Assembly (NCBI RefSeq): GCF_000377405.1
Contig: NZ_KB905020.1
Coordinates: 186,001-250,000, forward strand
Reading direction: 5' to 3'
DNA length: 64,000 nucleotides
Source: Thioalkalivibrio sp. ALE31
GTDB taxonomy: Bacteria > Pseudomonadota > Gammaproteobacteria > Ectothiorhodospirales > Ectothiorhodospiraceae
The position numbers and the translations under genes are program-made. The notes under the pieces are model-generated. The model did no database searches, was not told the DNA's origin, and was given only the letters and a program-made list of their open reading frames with translations. Positions 40,763 through 52,686 of this stretch are shown here, piece after piece (within the stretch, counting starts at the first letter, position 1; each line of letters starts with the position of its first letter).

Positions 40763-41713
40763 TCAGGATGCGTCCGACCCCAGGCGTTCCAGGGTGGCGT
40801 TCAGCGTGTCGCGATCGGCGACATCGAACAATTCCAGATCGCGGTCGATGCGCTTGGCCAGTCCGGTCAGCACGCGCCCGGGCCCGCACTCGACCTGCAC
40901 CGCCACGCCCTGCTCGCGCAGACCGCGAATGGTCTCGACCCAGCGCACGGGCCGGTACAGCTGCGCGGCCAGGTTGTCCTTGATGGTCTCCGCCGAATCC
41001 GCCGGCGCGGCCGTCACATTCTGCCAGACCGGGATACTCGGCGAGCTGAAGCTGGTGCTGTCCAGCGCGGCCTGCAGTCGCTCGGCCGCCGGCTGCATCA
41101 GGGCGCAGTGCGAGGGAACCGAGACCGGAAGCTTCAGGGCGCGCTTGGCGCCGGCGTCCTTCGCCGCCCCCACCGCACGGTCCACCGCCGCGGCATTACC
41201 CGCGATGACCACCTGGCCCGGGGCGTTCAGATTGACCGCCTCCAGCACCTCGCCACCCGCATGCTCGCTGCAAAGGGCCTGCACCGCGGCATCGTCGAGC
41301 CCGAGGATCGCGGCCATCGCGCCCTCGCCTTCCGGGACCGCCGCCTGCATCGCCCGGGCGCGTTCCGCGACCAGCCGTACCGCATCGGGGAAGCGCAGCA
41401 CGCCCGCGGCCACCAGGGCGCTGTACTCGCCGAGACTGTGACCGGCGACCGCCTGCGGGCGCGCGGTGGTCTGCTCGCTCAGCAGTCGCCAGGCGGCAAC
41501 CCCCGCGGCCAGCATCACCGGCTGGGTCCATTCGGTCTGGTTCAGCTGCTCGACCGGGCCGTGCTGGCACAGGCTCCAGAGATCGGCGTCGAGGCAGTCC
41601 GACGCCTCCTGAAAGGTGTCACGGACAATGGCATGGTCGTCGCCCAGATCGGCCAGAATGCCGGTGGACTGGGACCCCTGGCCGGGAAAAACGGCTGCCC
41701 AAGAAGTTGTCAT
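40763..41713 (-). CDS. fabD: Malonyl-CoA:ACP transacylase
   Basis: A 316-aa acyltransferase that loads malonate onto ACP. The GQGSQ N-terminal loop and the nucleophile Ser93 (GHSLGEYSALVAAG) are present, with the catalytic His in VPSHCALM. The ATG at 41713 starts the conserved sequence; an in-frame TTG lies six bases earlier. It is the first gene of the fab cluster here: fabH, plsX and rpmF, which usually come before it, are absent, and the divergent neighbour is infA. Confidence 0.95.
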   Translation of the reverse strand: MTTSWAAVFPGQGSQSTGILADLGDDHAIVRDTFQEASDCLDADLWSLCQHGPVEQLNQTEWTQPVMLAAGVAAWRLLSEQTTARPQAVAGHSLGEYSALVAAGVLRFPDAVRLVAERARAMQAAVPEGEGAMAAILGLDDAAVQALCSEHAGGEVLEAVNLNAPGQVVIAGNAAAVDRAVGAAKDAGAKRALKLPVSVPSHCALMQPAAERLQAALDSTSFSSPSIPVWQNVTAAPADSAETIKDNLAAQLYRPVRWVETIRGLREQGVAVQVECGPGRVLTGLAKRIDRDLELFDVADRDTLNATLERLGSDAS

Positions 41714-41862
41714 TCGCAATGGTCTCGCGCGTGAAAGCGCGCGTAGTGTAGGCGGTCAGGGAAATGGCGGCAAACGCGGCGGCCGACTCGCTCCGCACGT
41801 ACACCGAGGTCGTCGCCCCGTCCATCCACGCCGTGGACCGGCCCTGCGAGGCGCGCCATGAC

Positions 41863-41890
41863 TTGTGTTCCGCTGGTGCATCCGGATAAT
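41863..41890 (+). promoter_or_regulatory. Promoter of infA
   Basis: TTGTGT (41863-41868), a 16-base spacer and GATAAT (41885-41890) lie 33 bases before the infA start. Confidence 0.6.
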
Positions 41891-41923
41891 GTCGCCACCT
41901 TGATTCAATACGAGAGGAACTGT

Positions 41924-42142
41924 ATGGCGAAGGAAGACGAAATCGAGCTGGAGGGTACCGTCGTCGAGACGCTCCCGAACACCACCTTCCGGGTGGAGCT
42001 CGAAAATGGGCACACGATCACGGCGCACATCTCCGGCAAGATGCGCAAGCATTACATCCGGATCCTGCGCGGCGACAAGGTGATCGTGCAGATGACGCCC
42101 TATGACCTGACCAAGGGTCGCATCGTCTACCGCAACAAGTAA
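41924..42142 (+). CDS. infA: Translation initiation factor IF-1
   Basis: A 72-aa OB-fold protein with the full family sequence ([19 protein letters not shown] to GRIVYRNK). It occupies the A site of the 30S subunit during initiation. GAGAGGA at 41912-41918 sets the ATG at 41924; a longer in-frame opening from 41858 has no conservation. It is monocistronic, with its own promoter and terminator, next to clpA as in E. coli. Confidence 0.98.
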   Translation: MAKEDEIELEGTVVETLPNTTFRVELENGHTITAHISGKMRKHYIRILRGDKVIVQMTPYDLTKGRIVYRNK

Positions 42143-42157
42143 GTTCGCCTCTCCAAC

Positions 42158-42188
42158 GAAGAAGCCCCGGCAGGACCGGGGCTTCTTC
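42158..42188. terminator. Terminator between infA and clpA
   Basis: GAAGAAGCCCCGG and CCGGGGCTTCTTC form a perfect 13-pair stem around CAGGA, starting 15 bases after infA. The T-rich 3' arm gives a short U-run on the + strand. It may also stop clpA transcription from the other side. Confidence 0.8.
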
Positions 42189-42232
42189 ATTTGCGGGCCC
42201 TTGCGCGGGCCCGGTTATGCCAGCACGCCGCA

Positions 42233-44503
42233 TCAGGACGACACGGCCGTCTCCTGGATATCCAGCTCCAGCCCGGACTCGCCCAGTCGGACCACCACCT
42301 CGCCGCCGTGCGCCAGACGGCCGAACAGCAGCTCGTCGGCCAGCGGCTTCTTGATGTGCTCCTGCAGGGTGCGGGCCATCGGTCGCGCACCCATCTTGAC
42401 GTCGTAGCCATGCTCGGCCAGCCAGGCCCGGGCGTCCGGCTCCACCGTCAGGTGGACCTTCTTCTCGTCGAGCTGGGCCTGCAGCTGGGTCAGGAACTTG
42501 TCGACCACATTGAGGATGGTCGCCTCGTCCAGCGGCCCGAACTGGATGGTCGCATCCAGCCGGTTGCGGAACTCCGGCGTAAAGGTCCGCTTGATCGCCT
42601 CCATCGCATCGCTGGAGTGGTCCTGCTGGGTAAAGCCCACCGACGGGCGGCTGGCCTGCTCGGCACCAGCGTTGGTGGTCATCACCAGGATCACATTGCG
42701 GAAATCCACCTCGCGTCCATTGGCATCCGTCAGCGTGCCGTGGTCCATGACCTGCAGCAGCACATTGAAGACGTCCGGGTGCGCCTTCTCGATCTCGTCC
42801 AGCAACAGCACGGAATGCGGATGCTTCAGGATGGCGTCAGTGAGCAGCCCGCCCTCGTCATACCCCACATAGCCGGGCGGTGCCCCGATCAGGCGGGAGA
42901 CCGTGTGGCGCTCCATGTACTCGGACATGTCGAACCGCGCCAGGTGGATTCCCATCTGCTGCGCCAGCTGACGGGTGACTTCGGTCTTGCCGACCCCCGT
43001 CGGCCCGGCAAACAGGAACGAGCCGATCGGCTTGTCCATATCGCCCAGACCGGAGCGTGCCATCTTGATCGCCGTCGCCAGGGTGCCGATCGCCTCGTCC
43101 TGGCCAAACACGGTCATCTTCAGGTTGCGATCGAGGTTGCGCAGGGTCTCCTTGTCGGAGCTGGAAACCGACTTCGGCGGGATGCGCGCGATCTTCGCCA
43201 CGATACTCTCGATATCCTGCACACCGATGGTCTTCTTGCGCTGGCTGGCCGGCTGGAGCTGCCGGCTGGCCCCGGCCTCGTCGATCAGGTCGATCGCCTT
43301 GTCCGGCAAGAAGCGGTCGGTGATATACCGGTCGGCCAGCTCCGCCGCCGCCCGCAGCGCCGGCTTGGTAAACCGTACGTTGTGGTGCAGCTCGAAACGG
43401 GATTTCAGACCGCGCAGGATCTGCTCGGTCTCGTCGACCGTCGGCTCGGGCACCTCGATCTTCTGGAAACGCCGCGCCAGGGCGCGATCCTTCTCGAAGA
43501 TGCCACGGTATTCCTGGTAGGTCGTGGAACCGATGCACTTCAGCTCGCCCGAGGCGAGCATCGGCTTGATCAGGTTGGAGGCGTCCATCACCCCGCCGGA
43601 GGCCGCGCCGGCCCCGATGATGGTGTGGATCTCGTCGATGAACAGCACCGCACCCGGCTCCTTCTTGAGCTGGGCCAGAACGCCCTTCAGGCGCTTCTCG
43701 AAGTCGCCGCGGTATTTGGTCCCGGCGACCAGCGCCCCCAGGTCCAGGGCATAGACGGTCGCGGATTCGATCGCCTCGGGCACCTGCTCGTCGACGATCC
43801 GGCGCGCCAGACCCTCGGCAATGGCGGTCTTGCCGACCCCGGCCTCGCCGACCAGCAGCGGGTTGTTCTTCCGCCGGCGGCAGAGGATCTGGATGGTGCG
43901 TTCGATCTCGTGATCGCGCCCGATCAGCGGGTCGATCTCGTCCTTGCGCGCCTTGTCGTTGAGGTTGGTGGCGTAGAGCTGCAGCGCGTTGGTCTTTTCC
44001 TCGCGCTCGCCCTCCACCGGCTCGGCCTGGGACTCGTTCGGGTTCGGCTGCGCCCCGAGTTCGTCCTCGCCCACCTTGGAGATCCCGTGCGAGATGAAGT
44101 TGACGACATCCAGGCGCGAGATATTCTGCTGCCCCAGCACGTACAGCGCCTGGCTGTCCTGTTCGCCGAACAGGGCCACCAGGACGTTGGCGCCGGAGAC
44201 TTCCTTGCGCCCGCTGGACTGCACGTGGAACACGGCCCGCTGCAGCACGCGCTGGAAGCCCAGCGTCGGCTGCGTCTCGCGCGAATCGTTCGGCGGGATA
44301 CGCGGAGTATTTTCGTCAATGTAGGCCTCAAGCTCGTCGCGGATGCGATCGAGATCGCCCCCGCAAGCCCGCAGCACTGTGGCCGCGCTGGGATTCTGCG
44401 CCAGCGCCATCAGCAGATGCTCAACGGTCACGAATTCGTGACGTTTTTCGCGGGCCTCCTTGAAGACCATGTTCAGGCTGAATTCGAGTTCCTTGTCGAG
44501 CAT
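42233..44503 (-). CDS. clpA: ATP-dependent Clp protease ATP-binding subunit ClpA
   Basis: A 756-aa AAA+ unfoldase. It has the N-domain that docks ClpS, then two nucleotide modules with Walker [10 protein letters not shown] and GPTGVGKTE. The ClpP-docking loop reads VGF (622-624, SVGFTQQD) where E. coli has IGL. The ATG at 44503 is preceded by GGAGGAGG. It lies six bases after the clpS stop, so adaptor and unfoldase are co-expressed. No clpP is in the window. Confidence 0.96.
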   Translation of the reverse strand: MLDKELEFSLNMVFKEAREKRHEFVTVEHLLMALAQNPSAATVLRACGGDLDRIRDELEAYIDENTPRIPPNDSRETQPTLGFQRVLQRAVFHVQSSGRKEVSGANVLVALFGEQDSQALYVLGQQNISRLDVVNFISHGISKVGEDELGAQPNPNESQAEPVEGEREEKTNALQLYATNLNDKARKDEIDPLIGRDHEIERTIQILCRRRKNNPLLVGEAGVGKTAIAEGLARRIVDEQVPEAIESATVYALDLGALVAGTKYRGDFEKRLKGVLAQLKKEPGAVLFIDEIHTIIGAGAASGGVMDASNLIKPMLASGELKCIGSTTYQEYRGIFEKDRALARRFQKIEVPEPTVDETEQILRGLKSRFELHHNVRFTKPALRAAAELADRYITDRFLPDKAIDLIDEAGASRQLQPASQRKKTIGVQDIESIVAKIARIPPKSVSSSDKETLRNLDRNLKMTVFGQDEAIGTLATAIKMARSGLGDMDKPIGSFLFAGPTGVGKTEVTRQLAQQMGIHLARFDMSEYMERHTVSRLIGAPPGYVGYDEGGLLTDAILKHPHSVLLLDEIEKAHPDVFNVLLQVMDHGTLTDANGREVDFRNVILVMTTNAGAEQASRPSVGFTQQDHSSDAMEAIKRTFTPEFRNRLDATIQFGPLDEATILNVVDKFLTQLQAQLDEKKVHLTVEPDARAWLAEHGYDVKMGARPMARTLQEHIKKPLADELLFGRLAHGGEVVVRLGESGLELDIQETAVSS

Positions 44504-44508
44504 GGGAG

Positions 44509-44835
44509 TCAGGCCTCCTCCATCGAGCAAAGCAGTGGGTGCTGATGACTGCGGGCGTAATCGTTCACCTGCGCCACCTTGGTCTCGGCCACATCCCGGG
44601 TAAAGATGCCGCATACTCCCTTGCCGCGCGTATGCACGTGCAGCATCACCCGGGTGGCCTTTTCGCGATCCATGCTGAAGAAGGTCTCCAGTACCTCGAT
44701 CACGAACTCCATGGGCGTGAAATCGTCGTTGAGCAGGACCACCTTGTACTGTTGCGGCGGCTGTAGCTCCGGCCTCGATTCTTCGACCGTTACCGAGTCG
44801 TCTCGATCGGGGTTTTGGGGCTTGTCATCACTCAT
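44509..44835 (-). CDS. clpS: ClpS adaptor protein
   Basis: A 108-aa adaptor that delivers N-degron substrates to ClpAP. A flexible charged N-terminal tail (about 1-28) is followed by the ClpS fold with [16 protein letters not shown], the [13 protein letters not shown] block and the C-terminal [10 protein letters not shown]. The conserved pocket residues near [10 protein letters not shown] are intact. It is immediately upstream of clpA, the conserved order. Confidence 0.96.
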   Translation of the reverse strand: MSDDKPQNPDRDDSVTVEESRPELQPPQQYKVVLLNDDFTPMEFVIEVLETFFSMDREKATRVMLHVHTRGKGVCGIFTRDVAETKVAQVNDYARSHQHPLLCSMEEA

Positions 44836-44946
44836 CGGTCGAACTCGCGCCTTCAGCGGTTACTCGTTTGGGTCGTCTCCATCCTCGAATGGTTCCGGGC
44901 CGAGGCCAAGTGCCCTTACGGACACTCCGACCACCGACCCGTCCCG

Positions 44947-46203
44947 TCACATGTGCTTGATCATCGCCTCACCGAAGGCCGAGCAGGCGATCGGCTCGAC
45001 GTTTTCCATCAGCCGGGCGAAGTCGTAGGTCACCTCGCCGGCGCTGATCGCGCCGCCCATGCCCTTCACGACCCGATCCGCCGCCTCGGGCCAGCCCAGA
45101 TGCCGCAGCATCATTTCGGCAGACAGAATCAGCGAGCCGGGGTTCACCTTGTCCTGGCCGGCGTACTTCGGCGCCGTGCCGTGGGTGGCCTCGAACATCG
45201 CGGTGGTGTCGGACAGGTTCGCACCCGGGGCGATGCCGATGCCACCCACCTGCGCGGCCAGCGCATCCGAGATGTAGTCACCGTTCAGGTTCAGCGTGGC
45301 GATCACCGAGTAGTCCTCCGGGCGCAGCAGGATCTGCTGCAGGAAGGCATCCGCGATCACGTCCTTGATCACGATGTCGCGGCCGGTCTTCGGGTTCTTG
45401 AAGGTCTGCCACGGGCCGCCGTCCAGGTCCTTCGCACCGAACTCCTCGCGCGCCAGCTCGTAGCCCCAGGCCTTGAAGGAGCCCTCGGTGAATTTCATGA
45501 TGTTGCCCTTGTGCACCAGCGTCACCGACGGGCGGTCGTTGTCGATCGCGTACTCGATGGCCTTGCGCACCAGGCGCTTGGTGCCTTCGCTGGAGACCGG
45601 CTTCACGCCGATGCCGGCGGTATCAGGGAAGCGGATCTGGGTCACGCCCATCTCGCCCTGCAGGAAGTCGATGACCTTCTTCGCCTCCGGCGTGCCGGAC
45701 TCGAATTCGATGCCGGCGTAGATGTCCTCCGAGTTCTCCCGGAAGATCACCATATCGGTCTTCTCCGGCGCCTTCAGCGGGCTCGGGGTGCCGTCGTAGT
45801 AGCGCACCGGACGCAGGCAGACAAACAGATCCAGCTTCTGGCGCAGCGCCACGTTCAGGGAGCGGAAGCCGCCACCGACCGGCGTGGTCAGCGGGCCCTT
45901 GATGGACACGCGGTAATCCTTCACCGCCTCCAGGGTCTCGTCCGGAAGGCCCGAATCATCGTCGTAGACCCTGGTTGCCTTCTCGCCGGCATAGACCTCC
46001 ATCCACTCGATCGCCTTCTTCCCGCCGTAGGCCTTCTCCACGGCCGCATCGGTCACCCGGCGCATCACCGGGGTGATATCGACCCCGATGCCGTCACCCT
46101 CGATATAGGGGATCACCGGATGATCCGGCACCTGCAGCTTCCCCTGCTCGTCGACGGTGATGCGTTCGCCCTTCTCCGGGACCTGAATGTGCTGATAGGC
46201 CAT
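44947..46203 (-). CDS. icd: Isocitrate dehydrogenase (NADP+)
   Basis: A 418-aa TCA-cycle enzyme of the E. coli type. [20 protein letters not shown] holds the substrate and regulatory Ser115, the equivalent of the E. coli phosphorylation site Ser113. The NADP-specific Lys and Tyr are seen in [18 protein letters not shown] sits before the ATG at 46203. It is divergent from nudJ. In E. coli icd and the mnmA-nudJ genes are also close neighbours. Confidence 0.96.
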   Translation of the reverse strand: MAYQHIQVPEKGERITVDEQGKLQVPDHPVIPYIEGDGIGVDITPVMRRVTDAAVEKAYGGKKAIEWMEVYAGEKATRVYDDDSGLPDETLEAVKDYRVSIKGPLTTPVGGGFRSLNVALRQKLDLFVCLRPVRYYDGTPSPLKAPEKTDMVIFRENSEDIYAGIEFESGTPEAKKVIDFLQGEMGVTQIRFPDTAGIGVKPVSSEGTKRLVRKAIEYAIDNDRPSVTLVHKGNIMKFTEGSFKAWGYELAREEFGAKDLDGGPWQTFKNPKTGRDIVIKDVIADAFLQQILLRPEDYSVIATLNLNGDYISDALAAQVGGIGIAPGANLSDTTAMFEATHGTAPKYAGQDKVNPGSLILSAEMMLRHLGWPEAADRVVKGMGGAISAGEVTYDFARLMENVEPIACSAFGEAMIKHM

Positions 46204-46259
46204 GCCAACTCCTTGTACGGAAATCGAGATCAATGGATCGGTCAATCGGATATGCCTCG

Positions 46260-46265
46260 ATTATA
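46260..46265 (-). promoter_or_regulatory. -10 element of icd
   Basis: On the minus strand TATAAT (46265-46260), preceded directly by ATG, lies 56 bases before the icd start. The -35 region is poor, which may mean an activator is used. Confidence 0.5.
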
Positions 46266-46358
46266 CATGCCCAACCGCCATCTCCGGGGGCCCGGAGCGA
46301 GTGAAATCGACGTTCCGTCATGGTCGTGTGCGCCTGTGCCTGCGTTATCATCCGCCGC

Positions 46359-46820
46359 ATGACCGAACGCCTCCCCTGTCACATCACCGTGGCCGCCGTG
46401 ATCGAGCGCGAAGGCCGGTTCCTGTTTGTCGAGGAGACCGACGGCGGGCGCCGGGTCCTGAACCAGCCGGCCGGGCACCTGGATGCCCGCGAAGACCTAA
46501 TCGAGGCGGTCGTGCGCGAGGTCCGCGAGGAGACCTCCCTCGCGTTCACCCCCGAGGCCACCCTCGGCTGCGACCTCCTGGAACTGGCCAGCGGCGCCGT
46601 CATCCTGCGCACCAGCTTCTGTGGCTCGACCACGCCCCTGCCTTCGCCCGGCCCGCGAGACCCGGCGATCCATGCCCTGCACTGGCTGACACCCGAGGCG
46701 GCCGAACGCGACTGGCCCCTGCGCAGCCCCCTGGTGATGCGCAGCATCCATCGCTACCAGGCTGGCCCGCGCCTCCCGCTCGCGGCGGTCGGCGGGCTGG
46801 TTCGGGCGGTCGCGCCATGA
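46359..46820 (+). CDS. nudJ: NudJ-family NUDIX phosphatase
   Basis: A 153-aa NUDIX hydrolase with the box GHLDAREDLIEAVVREVREE (about 38-57). Gene order with mnmA identifies it as the NudJ (YmfB) type, which in E. coli removes phosphate from nucleoside tri- and diphosphates and from a thiamine precursor. The ATG at 46359 is chosen since the family sequence starts there (CHITVAAVIEREGRFLFVEE). It overlaps mnmA by four bases. Confidence 0.88.
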   Translation: MTERLPCHITVAAVIEREGRFLFVEETDGGRRVLNQPAGHLDAREDLIEAVVREVREETSLAFTPEATLGCDLLELASGAVILRTSFCGSTTPLPSPGPRDPAIHALHWLTPEAAERDWPLRSPLVMRSIHRYQAGPRLPLAAVGGLVRAVAP

Positions 46821-47944
46821 GCGGCGGCGAGCGCGTCATCATCGGCCTCTCCGGGGGCGTCGACTCCGCCGTCGCCGCCAGCCGCCTGCTGGAGGCCGGC
46901 TATCGCGTCGAAGGCCTGTTCATGAAGAACTGGGAGGATGACGACGACGCCGAATACTGCGCCGCCGAGGCCGACTACGCGATGGCCCGCGAGGTCGCGG
47001 ATTGTCTCGAGATCCCCCTGCACAAGGCGAACTTCGCCGAGGACTACCGCCAGCGGGTGTTCGCCCAGTTCCTCCACGAATACGAGGCTGGGCGCACCCC
47101 CAACCCGGACATCCTCTGCAACCGCGAGATCAAGTTCCGTTCCTTCCTCGACCACGCGCGCGAGCTGGGCGCCCGCTGGATCGCCACCGGTCACTACGCG
47201 CGAGTCCGCCATCATGCGGACTTCAGCGAGCTGTGCATGGCGGCCGACGCCAACAAGGACCAGACCTACTTTCTGCATACCCTGACTCAGGAGCAGTTGC
47301 GCCCGGCCCTGTTCCCGCTCGGGGATATCCCGAAGGACCAGGTTCGGGTGCGGGCCCGCGAACTGGGTCTGCCGAACCACGCCCGCAAGGACTCCACGGG
47401 GATCTGCTTTATTGGCGAGCGGCGCTTCCGCGACTTTCTCGCGCAGTACCTGAACGCCGCCGAGGGCGAGATGCGCACCCCGGAGGGTCAGGTCGTCGGC
47501 CGCCACCAGGGCCTGATGTTCTACACCCTCGGCCAGCGCCAGGGTCTCGGCATTGGCGGGGTCGACGGTTTCGCCGAGGCCCCGTGGTATGTGGTCGACA
47601 AGGATCTCGAGCACAACGCCCTGGTCGTCGCCCAGGAGCCGCAGCATCCGCGACTGATGAGCCCGACGCTTGTCACCGAGCCGGTCCACTGGATCCACGA
47701 CGTGCCCGCCCCGGGCGAGCCGCTCCGGGCCCGACTGCGCCACCGCCAGCCCCTGCAGGACTGCCGCATCGAGGCGCTTGCGCCGACGGGCGCCACAGTG
47801 GTGTTCGACAGCCCGCAGCGCGCCGCCACCCCCGGGCAGTCCATCGCCTTCTACCGCGGTGATGTCTGCCTGGGCGGCGCGGTGATCGCGACCCGGACCA
47901 CGCTGGACCACCACGCAGGCGCCATTCAATCCGCGTCTCCCTGA
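46817..47944 (+). CDS. mnmA: tRNA-specific 2-thiouridylase MnmA
   Basis: A 375-aa enzyme that makes 2-thiouridine at the wobble base of tRNA-Lys, -Glu and -Gln. The PP-loop GLSGGVDSA is at 10-18, the catalytic cysteines are Cys101 (NPDILCN) and Cys197 (STGICFIG), matching E. coli Cys102 and Cys199. The start overlaps the nudJ stop (ATGA). The TusBCD relay that supplies its sulfur in E. coli is not in the window. Confidence 0.96.
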   Translation: MSGGERVIIGLSGGVDSAVAASRLLEAGYRVEGLFMKNWEDDDDAEYCAAEADYAMAREVADCLEIPLHKANFAEDYRQRVFAQFLHEYEAGRTPNPDILCNREIKFRSFLDHARELGARWIATGHYARVRHHADFSELCMAADANKDQTYFLHTLTQEQLRPALFPLGDIPKDQVRVRARELGLPNHARKDSTGICFIGERRFRDFLAQYLNAAEGEMRTPEGQVVGRHQGLMFYTLGQRQGLGIGGVDGFAEAPWYVVDKDLEHNALVVAQEPQHPRLMSPTLVTEPVHWIHDVPAPGEPLRARLRHRQPLQDCRIEALAPTGATVVFDSPQRAATPGQSIAFYRGDVCLGGAVIATRTTLDHHAGAIQSASP

Positions 47945-47968
47945 GTGAGTCCGCCGGGTCACTTCCGG

Positions 47969-47974
47969 TATAGT
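47969..47974 (+). promoter_or_regulatory. Possible -10 element of hflD
   Basis: TATAGT in the gap between mnmA and hflD lies 49 bases before the hflD start. No good -35 is visible. Confidence 0.35.
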
Positions 47975-48022
47975 GAGCCCTGCCTGGCGCCCCGCCCCCG
48001 ACCCACCAAGGAATGAACTGGC

Positions 48023-48652
48023 TTGGACCGCTCCGATCACAACCGCACGCTGGCGCTTGCCGCCCTCTTCCAGTGCGCCAGCCTGGTCAAGGATCTGGCC
48101 TGGCGCGGCAGCTGCGACGAATACGAGTTCGAGGTCCTGATCGGCAGCCTGTTTGCCTTCGATGCCGAGACACCGGAGGCGGTCTACCGCGAAGCCGTCA
48201 GCCTGAAGAGCGGCCTGGAACGCATCGAGAGCCAGCTGCAAAACGGCAGCAAGCCGCCGGACATGGAGATCACCCGCTACGCGATCGGCTTGATCTTCCT
48301 CGAGCGCAAGCTGCAAAAACGCGACGATATGCTGCAGACGCTGACCGACGGTCTGCAGGGCGCGCAACGCCAGATCGACTACTTTCACATCACCCACGAG
48401 AGCGTGATCGCGCGGCTCGCCGAGATCTACAAGGAGACCATCTCCGAACTCGGCCCGCGCATCATCGTGCAGGGGGAACAGAACAACCTCTCCAACCCGG
48501 AGACCGCCGCGCGCATTCGTGCGTTGCTGCTGGCCGGAATCCGGGCCGCGGTCCTCTGGCGCCAGGCCGGCGGATCGCGCTGGAAACTGCTTTTTGGCCG
48601 CAAGCGGCTGATTCGCGAAGCGAACCACATCCTCAATCGACTCAATACCTGA
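48023..48652 (+). CDS. hflD: High frequency lysogenization protein HflD homologue
   Basis: A 209-aa helical, membrane-associated protein of the HflD (YcfC) family, recognised from [16 protein letters not shown] at the N-terminus, [14 protein letters not shown] and [16 protein letters not shown]. In E. coli it modulates lambda CII stability, but its cellular role is poorly known. The start is TTG at 48023 with AAGGA ten bases upstream; a nearby ATG at 48013 is out of frame. Its place after mnmA is conserved; purB, its usual next gene, lies 7.5 kb further on. Confidence 0.9.
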   Translation: MDRSDHNRTLALAALFQCASLVKDLAWRGSCDEYEFEVLIGSLFAFDAETPEAVYREAVSLKSGLERIESQLQNGSKPPDMEITRYAIGLIFLERKLQKRDDMLQTLTDGLQGAQRQIDYFHITHESVIARLAEIYKETISELGPRIIVQGEQNNLSNPETAARIRALLLAGIRAAVLWRQAGGSRWKLLFGRKRLIREANHILNRLNT

Positions 48653-48668
48653 ACGCGGAAGACGCATC

Positions 48669-51422
<2,754 letters not shown>

Positions 51423-51431
51423 GGTTTCGGC

Positions 51432-51818
51432 ATGGGAAGGCGGATCTCCACGGAGGCAATCCAATCCGGTCAGACACTGGCGACCGCCGTGCATGACCGC
51501 TCCGGCCGTCTCCTGATCCCCGCCGGCATGGTGCTGCAGGACAAGCAGATCCGCGTGCTGCTGTCCTGGGGCATCAGCACGGTCGAGGTGGTCGAGGACG
51601 AGCAGGCAGCGGCCAATGACGGGCAGGACGAGCCTGTGGAGCTCCCGCCCGAAACCCGGCCCACGCCGGAGATGGAGGAACAGGCCGATACCATCCTGTC
51701 CGAGCGCTTCCGCCACTGTGACGTGAACGCCCACCCCATGGACGGGTTCCACCAGCTCGCCCGCGAGCAGTTGCTGGATGAGCTAATGCGCCGCGGGCAC
51801 CGGTCCCGAGGTGCATGA
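51432..51818 (+). CDS. Small protein upstream of the HDOD gene
   Basis: A 128-aa hypothetical protein. The N-terminal half (about 1-55: GQTLATAVHDRSGRLLIPAGM, then LLSWGISTVEV) resembles a small beta-rich module found alone or N-terminal to HD-GYP and HDOD proteins; this is pattern recognition, not an alignment. The rest is acidic and probably helical. Its stop overlaps the HDOD gene start, and it begins nine bases after acnA, with AAGG overlapping the acnA stop codon as the only ribosome site. It may be a partner of the HDOD protein. Confidence 0.75.
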   Translation: MGRRISTEAIQSGQTLATAVHDRSGRLLIPAGMVLQDKQIRVLLSWGISTVEVVEDEQAAANDGQDEPVELPPETRPTPEMEEQADTILSERFRHCDVNAHPMDGFHQLAREQLLDELMRRGHRSRGA

Positions 51819-52657
51819 TGACCGTCGCCGAGTTCCTCGAGCAGGACGACTCGCTGTGCAGCTTTTCCGGCAGTTACAACACGATCTTCACCCGTCTTAG
51901 CGATCCCACGGCCAACGTCGCCGGGATCACCGAGGCAGTGGAGCTGGACCCGACCATCGCCGCGAAGACGCTGCGCATGGCGAACTCCTCGCTGTACGGC
52001 TTTCCCGAGCCCATCGACACCCTGCACCGCGCGGTCTCCATCATCGGCCTGCAGCAGATGCGCCAGATCGTGCTGTCGACAATCGTCATTGAGCATTTCC
52101 GTGGATTGCCGGTCATCGGCGTCGACATGGAGTCGTTCTGGCGCCACAGCATCGCGGTCGGCGTGCTCAGTCGCTCCATCGCACGGTTCCGCCGCGAGGC
52201 CAACATCGAACGGCTGTACCTCTACGGCATCATGCACGATCTGGGGCGGCTGCTGCTGTTCCTGCGCCTGGGCACCCGCACCGAGGAGCTGATCAACATC
52301 CGCGAACGCGAGCAGTGCCTGCTGTTCGAGGCCGAACGCGAGCTGCTCGGCTTCGATCATGCCGCCATCGGCTCCGCCCTGCTGGAGGAATGGGGCATGG
52401 CCCCGGCCCAGGTGGAGGCCACGCGCTACCACCATGCCCCGGAGGAGGCACGCGCCTTCCCGGTGGAAACCGCGATCGTGCACGTCGCCGACAGCATCGC
52501 GAATTCGCTGCGCCTGGGATCGTCCGGCGAGCGCTTCGTGCCCCCGGTGAGCCCCGAGACCTTCGACCGGATCGGCCTGGAGATGCCGGTCTACGAAGAC
52601 ATCATCGGCCACGCCCGCAAGCATCTGGACCAGATGCAGGCGATCCTCCTCGACTGA
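51815..52657 (+). CDS. HDOD-domain signalling protein
   Basis: A 280-aa protein made essentially of one HDOD domain (about 15-215): LDPTIAAKTLRMANSSLYG, AVSIIGLQQMRQIVL, FWRHSIAVG, the HD-like GIMHDLGRLL and FDHAAIGSALLEEWG. HDOD proteins act in signal transduction and motility control and usually lack phosphodiesterase activity. The gene lies between a small companion and a GGDEF-EAL gene, so a role in cyclic-di-GMP signalling is likely. It starts by ATGA overlap with the companion; a second ATG follows at once. Confidence 0.88.
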   Translation: MMTVAEFLEQDDSLCSFSGSYNTIFTRLSDPTANVAGITEAVELDPTIAAKTLRMANSSLYGFPEPIDTLHRAVSIIGLQQMRQIVLSTIVIEHFRGLPVIGVDMESFWRHSIAVGVLSRSIARFRREANIERLYLYGIMHDLGRLLLFLRLGTRTEELINIREREQCLLFEAERELLGFDHAAIGSALLEEWGMAPAQVEATRYHHAPEEARAFPVETAIVHVADSIANSLRLGSSGERFVPPVSPETFDRIGLEMPVYEDIIGHARKHLDQMQAILLD

Positions 52658-52686
52658 GCCCGTATGCAGGCAAAGGACGCTGTTGC

